11,055 nt of DNA, taken from assembly GCA_022565015.1 (NCBI GenBank), contig JADFKI010000105.1, forward strand, positions 1-11,055, written 5' to 3'. Both the position numbers and the translations under genes were made by a program. The stretch comes from Chloroflexota bacterium (GTDB lineage Bacteria; Chloroflexota; Dehalococcoidia; Lucifugimonadales; JADFKI01). Below, piece after piece: positions 5,640 to 10,936 of the stretch; positions within the stretch are counted from its first letter, which is position 1, and every line of letters starts with the position of its first letter. The notes under the pieces were generated by a model. The model made no database searches. It was not told where the DNA came from and worked only from the letters and a program-made list of their open reading frames with translations.

Positions 5640-6785
5640 CTAGTCTACTCCAAGAATTACGGTTCCGGTGGATGACAACGAACCGCCAGTCCCGTGGACC
5701 AGCGATAGCTTAGGGCTGTCGAGCTGACGCTCTCCGGTCTCTCCCCGAAGCTGTCTCACCGCCTCCAGCACGAGGAACATGCCGTACATGCCGGAGTGGG
5801 TGTAAGAGAGGCCGCCGCCGCTGGTATTCAATGCGAAATCGCCGCCGGGGGCCGTGCGCTGGTTTGCGACGAATTCAGGGCCCTCGCCTGGATTGCAGAA
5901 TCCCAGGCTCTCCAGGGTCACGAGCACCGTGTAGGTGAAGGAGTCGTAGATCATGGCGAGGTCGATGTCGTCGTGAGTGACCCCTGCCATCTTCATGGCC
6001 GCCGGGCCCGAGTTTCTGGCCCAGGTGCTCGTCATGTTCGGCATCTGGCTCAGAATTCCGTGGTCATGCCCTTCACCTGCGCCCAGGACCCATACGGGCT
6101 TCTTCTTGAGGTCCCGAGCCCTCTCCGGCGTCGTGACGACGTAGGCGCCGCCCGCGTCGGTCACCAGACAGCAGTCAAACAGGTGGAATGGCCATGAGAT
6201 CCAGCGGGAGTCGTGGTACTCGTCGAAGGACATTGGCTGGTCATGCATGTATGCCTTGGCGTTCATGTTCGCCCACTTGCGAGTTGATACCGCGATCTCC
6301 GCCATCGCCTGACGGGTGCGGTCTTCGCCATACTCGTGCATGTAACGGCGGGCGGCCATCGCGTAGTTGATCGGCGCTCCGATGAAGCCGTAGGGAATCT
6401 CGTACTGAGGCCCGGGGTCCGACGCGTTGCCGCCGGCGCGACTGCGTGCGCTGCGCCCGGCCTCTCCGTGAGTCACGAGCACCGTCTCGCAGTAGCCGGC
6501 GTTAATGGCCGCGAGGGCGTGAGCGATATGGATTATGAACGAGGAGCCGCCGACGGCCGTCGTGTCCGTGAAAGTAGGCTGGATTCCAAGATACTCGCCA
6601 AGGTTTATCGTCGACGTGCCTGCGGTCATCAGGCCGTCGACGTCTTTTATGGACAGTCCGGCATCTTCCAGCGCGTTGTACGCTGCTTCAGCGTGGTGCT
6701 GAAGATTGGACTTGTTCTCTATTCTTCCTATCTCGTCGGACTCGGCCACACCAACTATGGCCGCCGACTTGGACAAGTTGGCCAT
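5640..6785 (-). CDS. Thiolase-superfamily protein lacking catalytic cysteines, probable Ltp-type aldolase/lipid-transfer thiolase
   Basis: The 381-residue product has the SCP2/nonspecific lipid-transfer thiolase pattern: AAIVGVAESDEIGR at the start, AYNALEDAGLSIKDVDGLM, a GGSSFIIHIAHALAAINAG helix, and C-terminal NTSGGGLSYTHSGMYG. The nucleophilic Cys of ordinary thiolases is replaced by Gly-Ser (79-82), and the C-terminal CxG by GTGG (365-368), so Claisen chemistry through a cysteine acyl-enzyme is unlikely. His330 is kept, and Tyr280 stands in the YDSFT segment where thiolases carry HDCF. In the steroid-degrading aldolase Ltp2, tyrosines replace the thiolase catalytic set, and Ltp2 works with a DUF35 partner as found here. 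I infer a retro-aldol or similar acyl-CoA lyase. The start is supported by AAGGAGG (6796-6802), ten bases upstream. Confidence 0.88.
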   Translation of the reverse strand: MANLSKSAAIVGVAESDEIGRIENKSNLQHHAEAAYNALEDAGLSIKDVDGLMTAGTSTINLGEYLGIQPTFTDTTAVGGSSFIIHIAHALAAINAGYCETVLVTHGEAGRSARSRAGGNASDPGPQYEIPYGFIGAPINYAMAARRYMHEYGEDRTRQAMAEIAVSTRKWANMNAKAYMHDQPMSFDEYHDSRWISWPFHLFDCCLVTDAGGAYVVTTPERARDLKKKPVWVLGAGEGHDHGILSQMPNMTSTWARNSGPAAMKMAGVTHDDIDLAMIYDSFTYTVLVTLESLGFCNPGEGPEFVANQRTAPGGDFALNTSGGGLSYTHSGMYGMFLVLEAVRQLRGETGERQLDSPKLSLVHGTGGSLSSTGTVILGVD

Positions 6786-6811
6786 GAGGGACCTACCTCC
6801 TTACATTCGTG

Positions 6812-6861
6812 GACTTTTCATGAAAGTCGGAGTGCTAAACGGCGCGGGGCATCAAGCCCCG
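6812..6861 (-). promoter_or_regulatory. Two hairpins in the thiolase operon leader
   Basis: GACTTT-5-AAAGTC (6812-6828) and CGGGGC-5-GCCCCG (6845-6861) are perfect 6-bp palindromes in the predicted 80-base leader. The GC stem is the same hexamer pair as the one between the second and third operon genes (4999-5021). These may be an operator, mRNA stabilisers or an attenuator; no known riboswitch was recognised. Confidence 0.35.
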
Positions 6862-6873
6862 TGGACGTCGCCT

Positions 6874-6902
6874 AGAATATAACGACTGCGTCCCGAAGGC
6901 AA
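6874..6902 (-). promoter_or_regulatory. Predicted promoter of the thiolase operon
   Basis: On the minus strand TTGCCT (6897-6902) and TATTCT (6874-6879) are separated by 17 bases, each matching 4 of 6 consensus positions. The transcript would start near 6867 with a leader of about 80 bases. Confidence 0.45.
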
Positions 6903-6950
6903 GTGTGGGGATATTTTGAGGGTCCAACCAACCGATGGTCTATAATCTAG

Positions 6951-7253
6951 CTATACGAAAAGGGACACGTCATCAATTCGAAGATTTTTCGGATCGGCCC
7001 GTCCTATGGGTCGATTGTTTGGATCGATATATTGATGAACTCTTGCGAATACGTTGCCTCTGGAGGTGATGTATTCATGAATCTGACTGGATGAACCGGC
7101 ATCCAGATGCGTAGGCGTGCTCTTACTCTGCCAGAACAGTCGCGTAGTGAAGAGGCCCTCATGGACTTTATCGAATATGAGAAGCTCGTCGAATAGCCGT
7201 CTGAGGAGGTCAGGCGTGACCTTGACGCCGACGGGGGGATTAAGTTGCTGCAC
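6951..7253 (-). CDS. Small hypothetical protein (RVHQY...DPK motif)
   Basis: This open frame encodes 100 residues. Its C-terminal half (VFARVHQYIDPNNRPIGR, then DPKNLRIDDV) resembles a motif I associate with small uncharacterised proteins ending RVHQY..P.G..G..DPK.L..D. That resemblance is from memory and has not been searched. The only possible start is GTG at 7253, because an in-frame stop lies eight codons upstream and no internal ATG exists. No Shine-Dalgarno sequence precedes it. It is divergent from the next gene with only 25 bases between the starts. The gene could be genuine with leaderless or weak translation, or it could be a decaying copy. Function unknown. Confidence 0.45.
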   Translation of the reverse strand: MQQLNPPVGVKVTPDLLRRLFDELLIFDKVHEGLFTTRLFWQSKSTPTHLDAGSSSQIHEYITSRGNVFARVHQYIDPNNRPIGRADPKNLRIDDVSLFV

Positions 7254-7278
7254 GGCATGACCGCCAAGGAGAAATCAA

Positions 7279-7566
7279 ATGAAGTTTATGAATCAGGACC
7301 TTGTAATTGTTTTGCTGGGGTACTCCAAAGGTTTCATCACTCTGGACCGTCTACGGGAGTGGCTCGGTGAAAACGTATGGGAGCTTTCCAGCTCAGAGTC
7401 GCCGCTGGACAGGATGATTCTGGGTGAGCTTGAGCTTGCTTTGGCCGAATACGACCGTAGCGACAGGGACGAGTTTTACATCCGAGACCAAGTTCGATTC
7501 CTCCTAAAATTGCCCAATCCTATTCTTGTCCCCGGACTTGAGGAACTCGCATCTACATTGACCTAG
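7279..7566 (+). CDS. Small acidic hypothetical protein
   Basis: The 95-residue product is acidic and predicted to be mostly helical: DLVIVLLGYSKGFITLDRLREWL, then LDRMILGELELALAEYDRSDRDEF and DQVRFLLKL. The start is well supported by AAGGAG (7266-7271) seven bases before ATG. I recognise no catalytic motif, signal peptide or membrane segment. It lies among other small genes in AT-richer DNA and runs convergently into the winged-helix gene, with only nine bases between the stops. Its size and helical acidic character would suit an antitoxin- or immunity-like partner, but nothing in the sequence proves that. Confidence 0.65.
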   Translation: MKFMNQDLVIVLLGYSKGFITLDRLREWLGENVWELSSSESPLDRMILGELELALAEYDRSDRDEFYIRDQVRFLLKLPNPILVPGLEELASTLT

Positions 7567-7575
7567 GCACGATCG

Positions 7576-7821
7576 CTATGCGACAACAGAAAAATATAAG
7601 TTGCTATGGATCGTTTTTGATTCAATGAAGCCTTGAGTTTTTAGGTCATTAAGTCGGCTGTAGAAAGAGAATTCACCCGTTATCCGACTCAAATCAAAAT
7701 TTACCGCCTCTGCTAACTCATACATTGTATAAGCTTCGCTTGAATGGGTTTCAAGAAAGTCCAAAATTCTCCGATCAGTGGGATCTATTTGTCGATCGAA
7801 CAGGTCTCTAGAAATGGGCAT
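7576..7821 (-). CDS. Small winged-helix DNA-binding protein
   Basis: This 81-residue protein reads as a single winged-helix domain. DPTDRRILDFLETHSSEAYTMYELAEAV gives the first helices, FDLSRITGEFSFYSRLNDLKTQGFI the recognition-helix region and turn, and ESKTIHSNLYFSVV the beta wing. No effector domain is present, so it would act as a compact regulator. TAGGAG (7828-7833) six bases before ATG supports the start. An imperfectly spaced GTTAAA...TTTAAC pair lies about 25-50 bases upstream and could be an autoregulatory operator. Codons are clearly AT-richer than those of surE or panC nearby, which hints at a separate origin. Confidence 0.7.
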   Translation of the reverse strand: MPISRDLFDRQIDPTDRRILDFLETHSSEAYTMYELAEAVNFDLSRITGEFSFYSRLNDLKTQGFIESKTIHSNLYFSVVA

Positions 7822-7846
7822 TGCCCGCTCCTACTGCTTTGGGCGA

Positions 7847-7872
7847 GTTAAATTAATACTAATAACTTTAAC
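7847..7872 (-). promoter_or_regulatory. Inverted repeat upstream of the winged-helix gene
   Basis: GTTAAA (7847-7852) and TTTAAC (7867-7872) form 6-bp arms separated by 14 AT-rich bases. The position, just upstream of a small winged-helix gene's binding site, fits an operator overlapping its promoter. No specific promoter hexamers were assigned with confidence. Confidence 0.3.
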
Positions 7873-7900
7873 ACCACATTCGAACGGTCAGTACGGAGAG

Positions 7901-8227
7901 CTATTGCAGCGGCGAGTAGTCTGTCGGCGTGAGCAGCGTGTTGAAGACGCGCTCCACGATTAGGCCGTCAGCCTCGGACTCTGCCCTGATCTTCTGCCAC
8001 TCGGGGTCGTTCCGGAAAGATGCCCAGGCGCGCTCGCGCTGGCCGGCATCCTCGAACGCCACTATGTAGATCAGGCGGTCGGAGTAGTCGCCGACCTCGG
8101 AGGTCCAGTATGCGATGTTCTTGATGCCGTGGCGCTCGAATATCTTGGTCGTGTGGTCGCGAAAGCGCTTGTGAAGGTCCGGCAGCTTGCCGGGAAGGGT
8201 CTCGTAGACTCGGTATTCGTAGATCAT
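7901..8227 (-). CDS. NIPSNAP-family protein
   Basis: The roughly 108-residue product is a single NIPSNAP (dimeric alpha-beta barrel) domain. IYEYRVYETLPGKLPDLHKRF, then FERHGIKNIAYWTSEVGDYSDRLIYIVAFED, then RERAWASFRNDPEWQKI are all typical of the family. Such small proteins are usually dimers; the biochemical role is generally unknown, with some related ABM folds acting as monooxygenases or isomerases. GAGGAGG (8233-8239) is only two bases from the first ATG (8230) but five from the second (8227), so the second is taken as the start; the difference is one residue. It lies 61 bases downstream of surE in the same direction and may be co-transcribed. Confidence 0.88.
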   Translation of the reverse strand: MIYEYRVYETLPGKLPDLHKRFRDHTTKIFERHGIKNIAYWTSEVGDYSDRLIYIVAFEDAGQRERAWASFRNDPEWQKIRAESEADGLIVERVFNTLLTPTDYSPLQ

Positions 8228-8288
8228 CATGGCCTCCTCGTTATTGTATTAAGCCTGAGGCCAATTTTGCAGCCGCGCCCTCAGCCTG

Positions 8289-9083
8289 TCAACCGCCGAC
8301 GTCGAGACCAAGTCCACGTGAAGCGGCCACGGCCAACGCCGCGAAGTCGTATCCGTCGTCGCGGCCATCGAAGATGCCGTTCATCGGCGTTATGGACACG
8401 CAGTTGTTGCGCACGGCCCAGATGTCCGTGCCCTCCTCGACGGGGAAATTGGTGGCCTTGTCGTGCTTGATCCAGTAGTGCGTTCGACGCCCGTCATTGC
8501 CGCGTTGGACGCTCTCGATGTAAGCCCTGGGACCCAGCCGGGTGATCTCCACTCGCTGGATCTTGTCCGGAGTAACGTTGGGCAGGTTCACGTTGAGGAA
8601 CAGGGGAGTAGACGCCGAGTTTTCCGAAATAGCCTCGGCAAGGGCTGCGGTAGTCCGTGCCGCCGCCTGATACTGCACGTCCGTCAATGAGGCGACCGAC
8701 ACGGCGATGGAGGGTATCTTCCGAAAGTAACCCTGGAACGCCGCGCCCACGGTTCCCGAGGTCATGATGTCCAGCCCGAGATTGGCTCCCTGATTTATCC
8801 CGGAAACGACCAGATCGAATGAATGGCTCACCAGCGTCTCGGTCGCCAATATCACGCAGTCGGCGGGCGTTCCCTCGACAGCGAACGTCTTCTTCACTCC
8901 GGCCACTCGTGATTCCACCTCGCTGGCCCTCACGACTTCCAGCAAGGTCATTGAAGCGCCAACGCCGCTCTGGTCCCTGTCGGGAGCTGATACGGTGACC
9001 TCCCCCAGGTCGACGAGCTTCTCCGCCAACGCCCACAGGCCCGGCGACTGCACGCCGTCATCGTTCGTTAAGAGTATTTTCAA
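8289..9083 (-). CDS. surE: 5'/3'-nucleotidase SurE
   Basis: SurE removes phosphate from nucleoside monophosphates (and short polyphosphates in some species) using a divalent metal. All signature residues are present: KILLTNDDG at the N-terminus with Asp8-Asp9, DRDQSGVGAS with Ser39, VEGTPADCV, and SGINQGAN with Asn97. The length of 264 residues is typical. An open frame extends to a TTG at 9101, adding six residues (NEDELL), but the inner TTG at 9083 places the start exactly at the canonical M-K-I-L-L-T-N-D-D-G. It also has TGAGGA seven bases upstream. The enzyme is cytoplasmic and usually a housekeeping or stress-survival function. Confidence 0.95.
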   Translation of the reverse strand: MKILLTNDDGVQSPGLWALAEKLVDLGEVTVSAPDRDQSGVGASMTLLEVVRASEVESRVAGVKKTFAVEGTPADCVILATETLVSHSFDLVVSGINQGANLGLDIMTSGTVGAAFQGYFRKIPSIAVSVASLTDVQYQAAARTTAALAEAISENSASTPLFLNVNLPNVTPDKIQRVEITRLGPRAYIESVQRGNDGRRTHYWIKHDKATNFPVEEGTDIWAVRNNCVSITPMNGIFDGRDDGYDFAALAVAASRGLGLDVGG

Positions 9084-9111
9084 TAATTCATCCTCATTCA
9101 ATTCTTGGAAA

Positions 9112-9318
9112 TCAGTTCCCGGCGCGGAGAAATTCTTCCACCGTGATTCCTACGCTTCTAATCTACGATCTCAATGTTCATCGGGCCACTTCGCGATGAT
9201 TCGGAATCGACAATGTTGCAGGATGACCAGGCTTTATTAGGATGATGTGGCTGCCTCGCTGCCGGGCACGTTCCCAACCCAGGTTTCGGAAAGCTCGAAC
9301 TACTTCCCCAGCACTCAT
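9112..9318 (-). pseudogene. hicA: Decayed HicA-type toxin gene with two in-frame stop codons
   Basis: Reading the minus strand from ATG 9318 gives a HicA/YcfA mRNA-interferase sequence. GEVVRAFRNLGWERARQRGS is followed by the catalytic His, then HIILIKPGHPATLSIPNH and REVAR. At the next codon, where HicA proteins have the Gly of GTLRSIIR, there is TGA (9178-9180). The frame then continues TLRS, hits TAG (9163-9165) at the expected Ile/Leu, and resumes IRSVGITVEEFLRA before a natural-looking TGA (9112-9114). There is no frameshift, only two nonsense codons. The first leaves 46 codons, including the His but without the C-terminal helix, so activity is doubtful. In-frame codons upstream (LPV before the ATG) resemble the usual LPxxSG start, so translation may once have begun at an upstream TTG. 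The cognate hicB lies upstream. Confidence 0.85.
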
Positions 9319-9327
9319 GACCGGCAA

Positions 9328-9429
9328 ACTAGTACTTAGTGTTGGAAATCCGCGCACACGTCAGAAGCCCGTGCGCGGCTTGCTACAGCGATAACGATAT
9401 AACGCTGACTTATGCTACATAGTACTAGT
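9328..9429. mobile_element. Candidate miniature inverted-repeat element between hicB and hicA
   Basis: ACTAGTACT (9328-9336) and AGTACTAGT (9421-9429) are perfect 9-bp inverted repeats bounding 102 bases. No protein is encoded inside, and no clear target-site duplication is visible. It fills the gap between two genes that normally abut or overlap, which is the main reason to suspect an insertion. Confidence 0.35.
9350..9378 (-). terminator. 8-bp hairpin downstream of hicB
   Basis: CCGCGCAC (9350-9357) pairs perfectly with GTGCGCGG (9371-9378) around 13 bases. On the minus strand GATTTCC follows, with no real U-run. It could mark the 3' end of the hicB message or be the internal stem of the inverted-repeat element. 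Confidence 0.35.
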
Positions 9430-9431
9430 CA

Positions 9432-9638
9432 TTACACGGCTAGATCAACTTCACGTGTCGTTACTGTAGCAGGCATGACCTGCTCCGATCTGACTGCTAG
9501 ACACTCTCGAATAGCGTCCTTAATGTTGTCCAGTGCCTCTTGCTCGGATTTTCCCTGGCTGACACAACCCGGTATGGATGGGCATTCCACTATGTACATG
9601 CCGTCCTCATCGCGCTCGACGGTCACAATCAACTTCAT
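9432..9638 (-). CDS. hicB: HicB-type antitoxin
   Basis: The 68-residue product is a complete HicB fold: MKLIVTVERDEDGMYIVECP, then SIPGCVSQGKSEQEALDNIK, DAIRECLAV and a short tail ending REVDLAV. HicB binds and blocks HicA, and many HicB proteins also regulate the operon; this one has no separate DNA-binding domain beyond the short tail. ATG 9638 matches the family start; a GTG at 9650 in frame would add four residues. Only a weak GGTGG precedes it. The partner hicA downstream on the same strand is broken, so this antitoxin appears orphaned. It could still neutralise HicA toxins encoded elsewhere. Confidence 0.88.
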   Translation of the reverse strand: MKLIVTVERDEDGMYIVECPSIPGCVSQGKSEQEALDNIKDAIRECLAVRSEQVMPATVTTREVDLAV

Positions 9639-9675
9639 TTTAACCACCACAGCATGGATTAGATCGAATAGTTGA

Positions 9676-9684
9676 ATTATATCA
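9676..9684 (-). promoter_or_regulatory. Extended -10 promoter of hicB
   Basis: On the minus strand TGATATAAT provides a perfect TATAAT (9676-9681) preceded by the TGn extension (to 9684). A good -35 is missing, as is usual for extended -10 promoters. Transcription would start near 9669, about 30 bases before the hicB ATG. Confidence 0.5.
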
Positions 9685-9723
9685 GAGTGGCTTGGACACC
9701 TCGCGAACCGACCGGATGCGCAG

Positions 9724-10554
9724 TCAGAGGGTTATGTTGTCGATCAGCCGCGTCTTGCCGAAATTCACCGCGACCGATACGAGCGCGGGGCTCGCGGCTA
9801 CGTCGAGCTCTCTGAGGGTATCGCCGTCGGCCACCGAAACGTAGTCGATCTTGGCCAGCGGCTCCTCCTCGATCGTATGTCGCATCTGCCGCCGCAGCTC
9901 ATTGGCGTCCTTGATTCCGCTAAAAAACATGTACTCAGCCAGCTGAAGCGACTTGAACAACACTCGCGCCGCCTCTCGCTCTTCGGCATTCAGATTGACG
10001 TTGCGGCTGCTCATGGCCAGCCCGTCCGCCTCCCTCACCGTGGGGCAGACTATGACCTCCGCGCCCAGATTGAGGTCGCGGCTCAACCGCTTGATCACCA
10101 GGCACTGCTGCGCGTCCTTTTGCCCGAAGTAGACCCTGTCCGGACGCACGATGGTCAGCAGCTTGCAGACGACCGTCGCCACGCCTCGAAAATGGCCGGG
10201 GCGATGTCCGCCTTCGAGCCGCTCGGCAATGCTGCCGACATCGACGTAGGTGTCGAAGCCGTCGGGGTACATCTCGGCTGCATCGGGTGCAAATACCAAG
10301 TCCACGCCCGCCTCTTCAAGCTTGCGGAGGTCCGATTCCATGTCGCGGGGGTAGGCACCATAGTCTTCGTTGGGGCCGAACTGCGACGGGTTGACGAATA
10401 TGCTGACGGCGACGGTCGCGTTATCTTCTCTCGCGCGTTTCACGAGGGATAAATGGCCTTCGTGGAGGAAGCCCATGGTAGGCGCCAGCCCCAGAGGTTT
10501 TTTGGCCAGGGCATAGGCCTGTCTGAACTCGTCTACGGTCTCGATGATTTTCAT
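9724..10554 (-). CDS. panC: Pantoate-beta-alanine ligase (pantothenate synthetase)
   Basis: PanC joins pantoate and beta-alanine with ATP through a pantoyl-adenylate, the last step of pantothenate synthesis before coenzyme A. Its 276 residues carry the family motifs in order: PTMGFLHEGHLSL (HIGH-type nucleotide site) near residue 25, FVNPSQFGPNEDYGAYPRD near 53-70, GHFRGVATVV, YFGQKDAQQ, and MSSRN (the KMSKS-like motif) near residue 180. Length and motif order are normal. No Shine-Dalgarno sequence is evident before ATG 10554, so the mRNA may be leaderless or translation coupled. The usual partner panB is not in the window. The 500 bases upstream hold only repeats. Confidence 0.97.
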   Translation of the reverse strand: MKIIETVDEFRQAYALAKKPLGLAPTMGFLHEGHLSLVKRAREDNATVAVSIFVNPSQFGPNEDYGAYPRDMESDLRKLEEAGVDLVFAPDAAEMYPDGFDTYVDVGSIAERLEGGHRPGHFRGVATVVCKLLTIVRPDRVYFGQKDAQQCLVIKRLSRDLNLGAEVIVCPTVREADGLAMSSRNVNLNAEEREAARVLFKSLQLAEYMFFSGIKDANELRRQMRHTIEEEPLAKIDYVSVADGDTLRELDVAASPALVSVAVNFGKTRLIDNITL

Positions 10555-10599
10555 AAATGGTTTGCTCTGGCGAGCGGGGATGCACTTACCCCCTCTAAA

Positions 10600-10622
10600 T
10601 CTCCCCCTTAAAAAGGGGGAGA
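10600..10622. repeat. Perfect 10-bp hairpin of the CTCCCCCTT/AAGGGGGAG repeat
   Basis: TCTCCCCCTT (10600-10609) and AAGGGGGAGA (10613-10622) form a perfect stem with an AAA loop, preceded by ACCCCCTCTAAA. This is a widespread kind of short interspersed palindrome in bacteria (general knowledge). It has no U-run on either side suited to a terminator. Confidence 0.65.
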
Positions 10623-10637
10623 CAATGAACGGCGCCC

Positions 10638-10772
10638 CCTCCCTCTAACTCCCTCCTCCGACTCCTATGAGGAATATCTTCGCCCGACTCTTATCAGGAT
10701 TTATCTTCGGGCTCCGATCTTCTATCGGAGGAGTCCGATTCATCGGACCGACGCGTCGGAAAGTGGGAAGAC
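10638..10772 (+). repeat. Palindromic repeat B, copy 1, with about 104 bases of hairpins in its loop
   Basis: The left arm CCTCCCTCTAACTCCCTCC (10638-10656) is interrupted at CTCCCTCC. There follow a TCCGA-type unit (10657-10682), a CCCGA...TCGGG unit (10683-10711), TCCGAT-5-ATCGGA (10713-10729), GTCCGAT-2-ATCGGAC (10733-10748) and CCGACGCGTCGG (10748-10759). A degenerate right arm AAGTGGGAAGAC (10761-10772) closes the copy. Confidence 0.65.
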
Positions 10773-10836
10773 GCCCCAAAGCATACCCGCCCCCTCCCTC
10801 TAGCTCCCTCCCGCGCCGGGGAGGGAGGACAATACA
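10767..10836 (+). repeat. Palindromic repeat B, copy 2, with a short loop
   Basis: GAAGACGCCCCAAAGCATAC leads into CCTCCCTCTAGCTCCCTCC and the right arm GGGGAGGGAGGACAATACA (10818-10836). CTCCCTCCC (10804-10812) pairs with GGGAGGGAG (10819-10827) around six bases. This is the uninterrupted form. Confidence 0.7.
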
Positions 10837-10899
10837 TTCTTCAAACTTAGCTATGGTTCCCGAAAGGCGAGCCAAGGTCACGAAGCCATTCCCTGAATC

Positions 10900-10923
10900 C
10901 CTTCTCCCCATCGTGGGAGAAGG
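10900..10923. repeat. Hairpin CCTTCTCCC/GGGAGAAGG followed by TTAGGATGAGGG
   Basis: A perfect 9-bp stem with loop CATCGT is followed by TTAGGATGAGGG. This is the same style as the end of the repeat at 5544-5622 (GGCTAGGATGGGGG), so it is probably a half-copy of that family. Confidence 0.6.
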
Positions 10924-10936
10924 TTAGGATGAGGGC

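Noticed and set aside
6916..6946. A perfect TATAAT (6941-6946) on the plus strand with TTGAGG 19 bases upstream
   Set aside because: The spacing is long and the transcript would run antisense through 6951-7253 before any gene. It might drive the 7279 gene, but the support is too thin for a feature.
7107..7196. A 29-codon plus-strand micro-frame (ATG CGT AGG ... GAA TAG) opposite the 100-residue hypothetical gene
   Set aside because: It has no binding site of its own and too little length to judge; the opposite strand has better protein-like features.
9102..9431. Possible tRNA or other RNA gene in the gap upstream of surE
   Set aside because: No cloverleaf or conserved TTCGAATC-type arm was found; most of the stretch is explained by the hicA remnant and the inverted-repeat segment.
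10645..10927. Overlapping open frames of 86-88 codons on both strands upstream of panC
   Set aside because: Both are translations of palindromic low-complexity repeats (Pro/Ser/Arg-rich), not genes.
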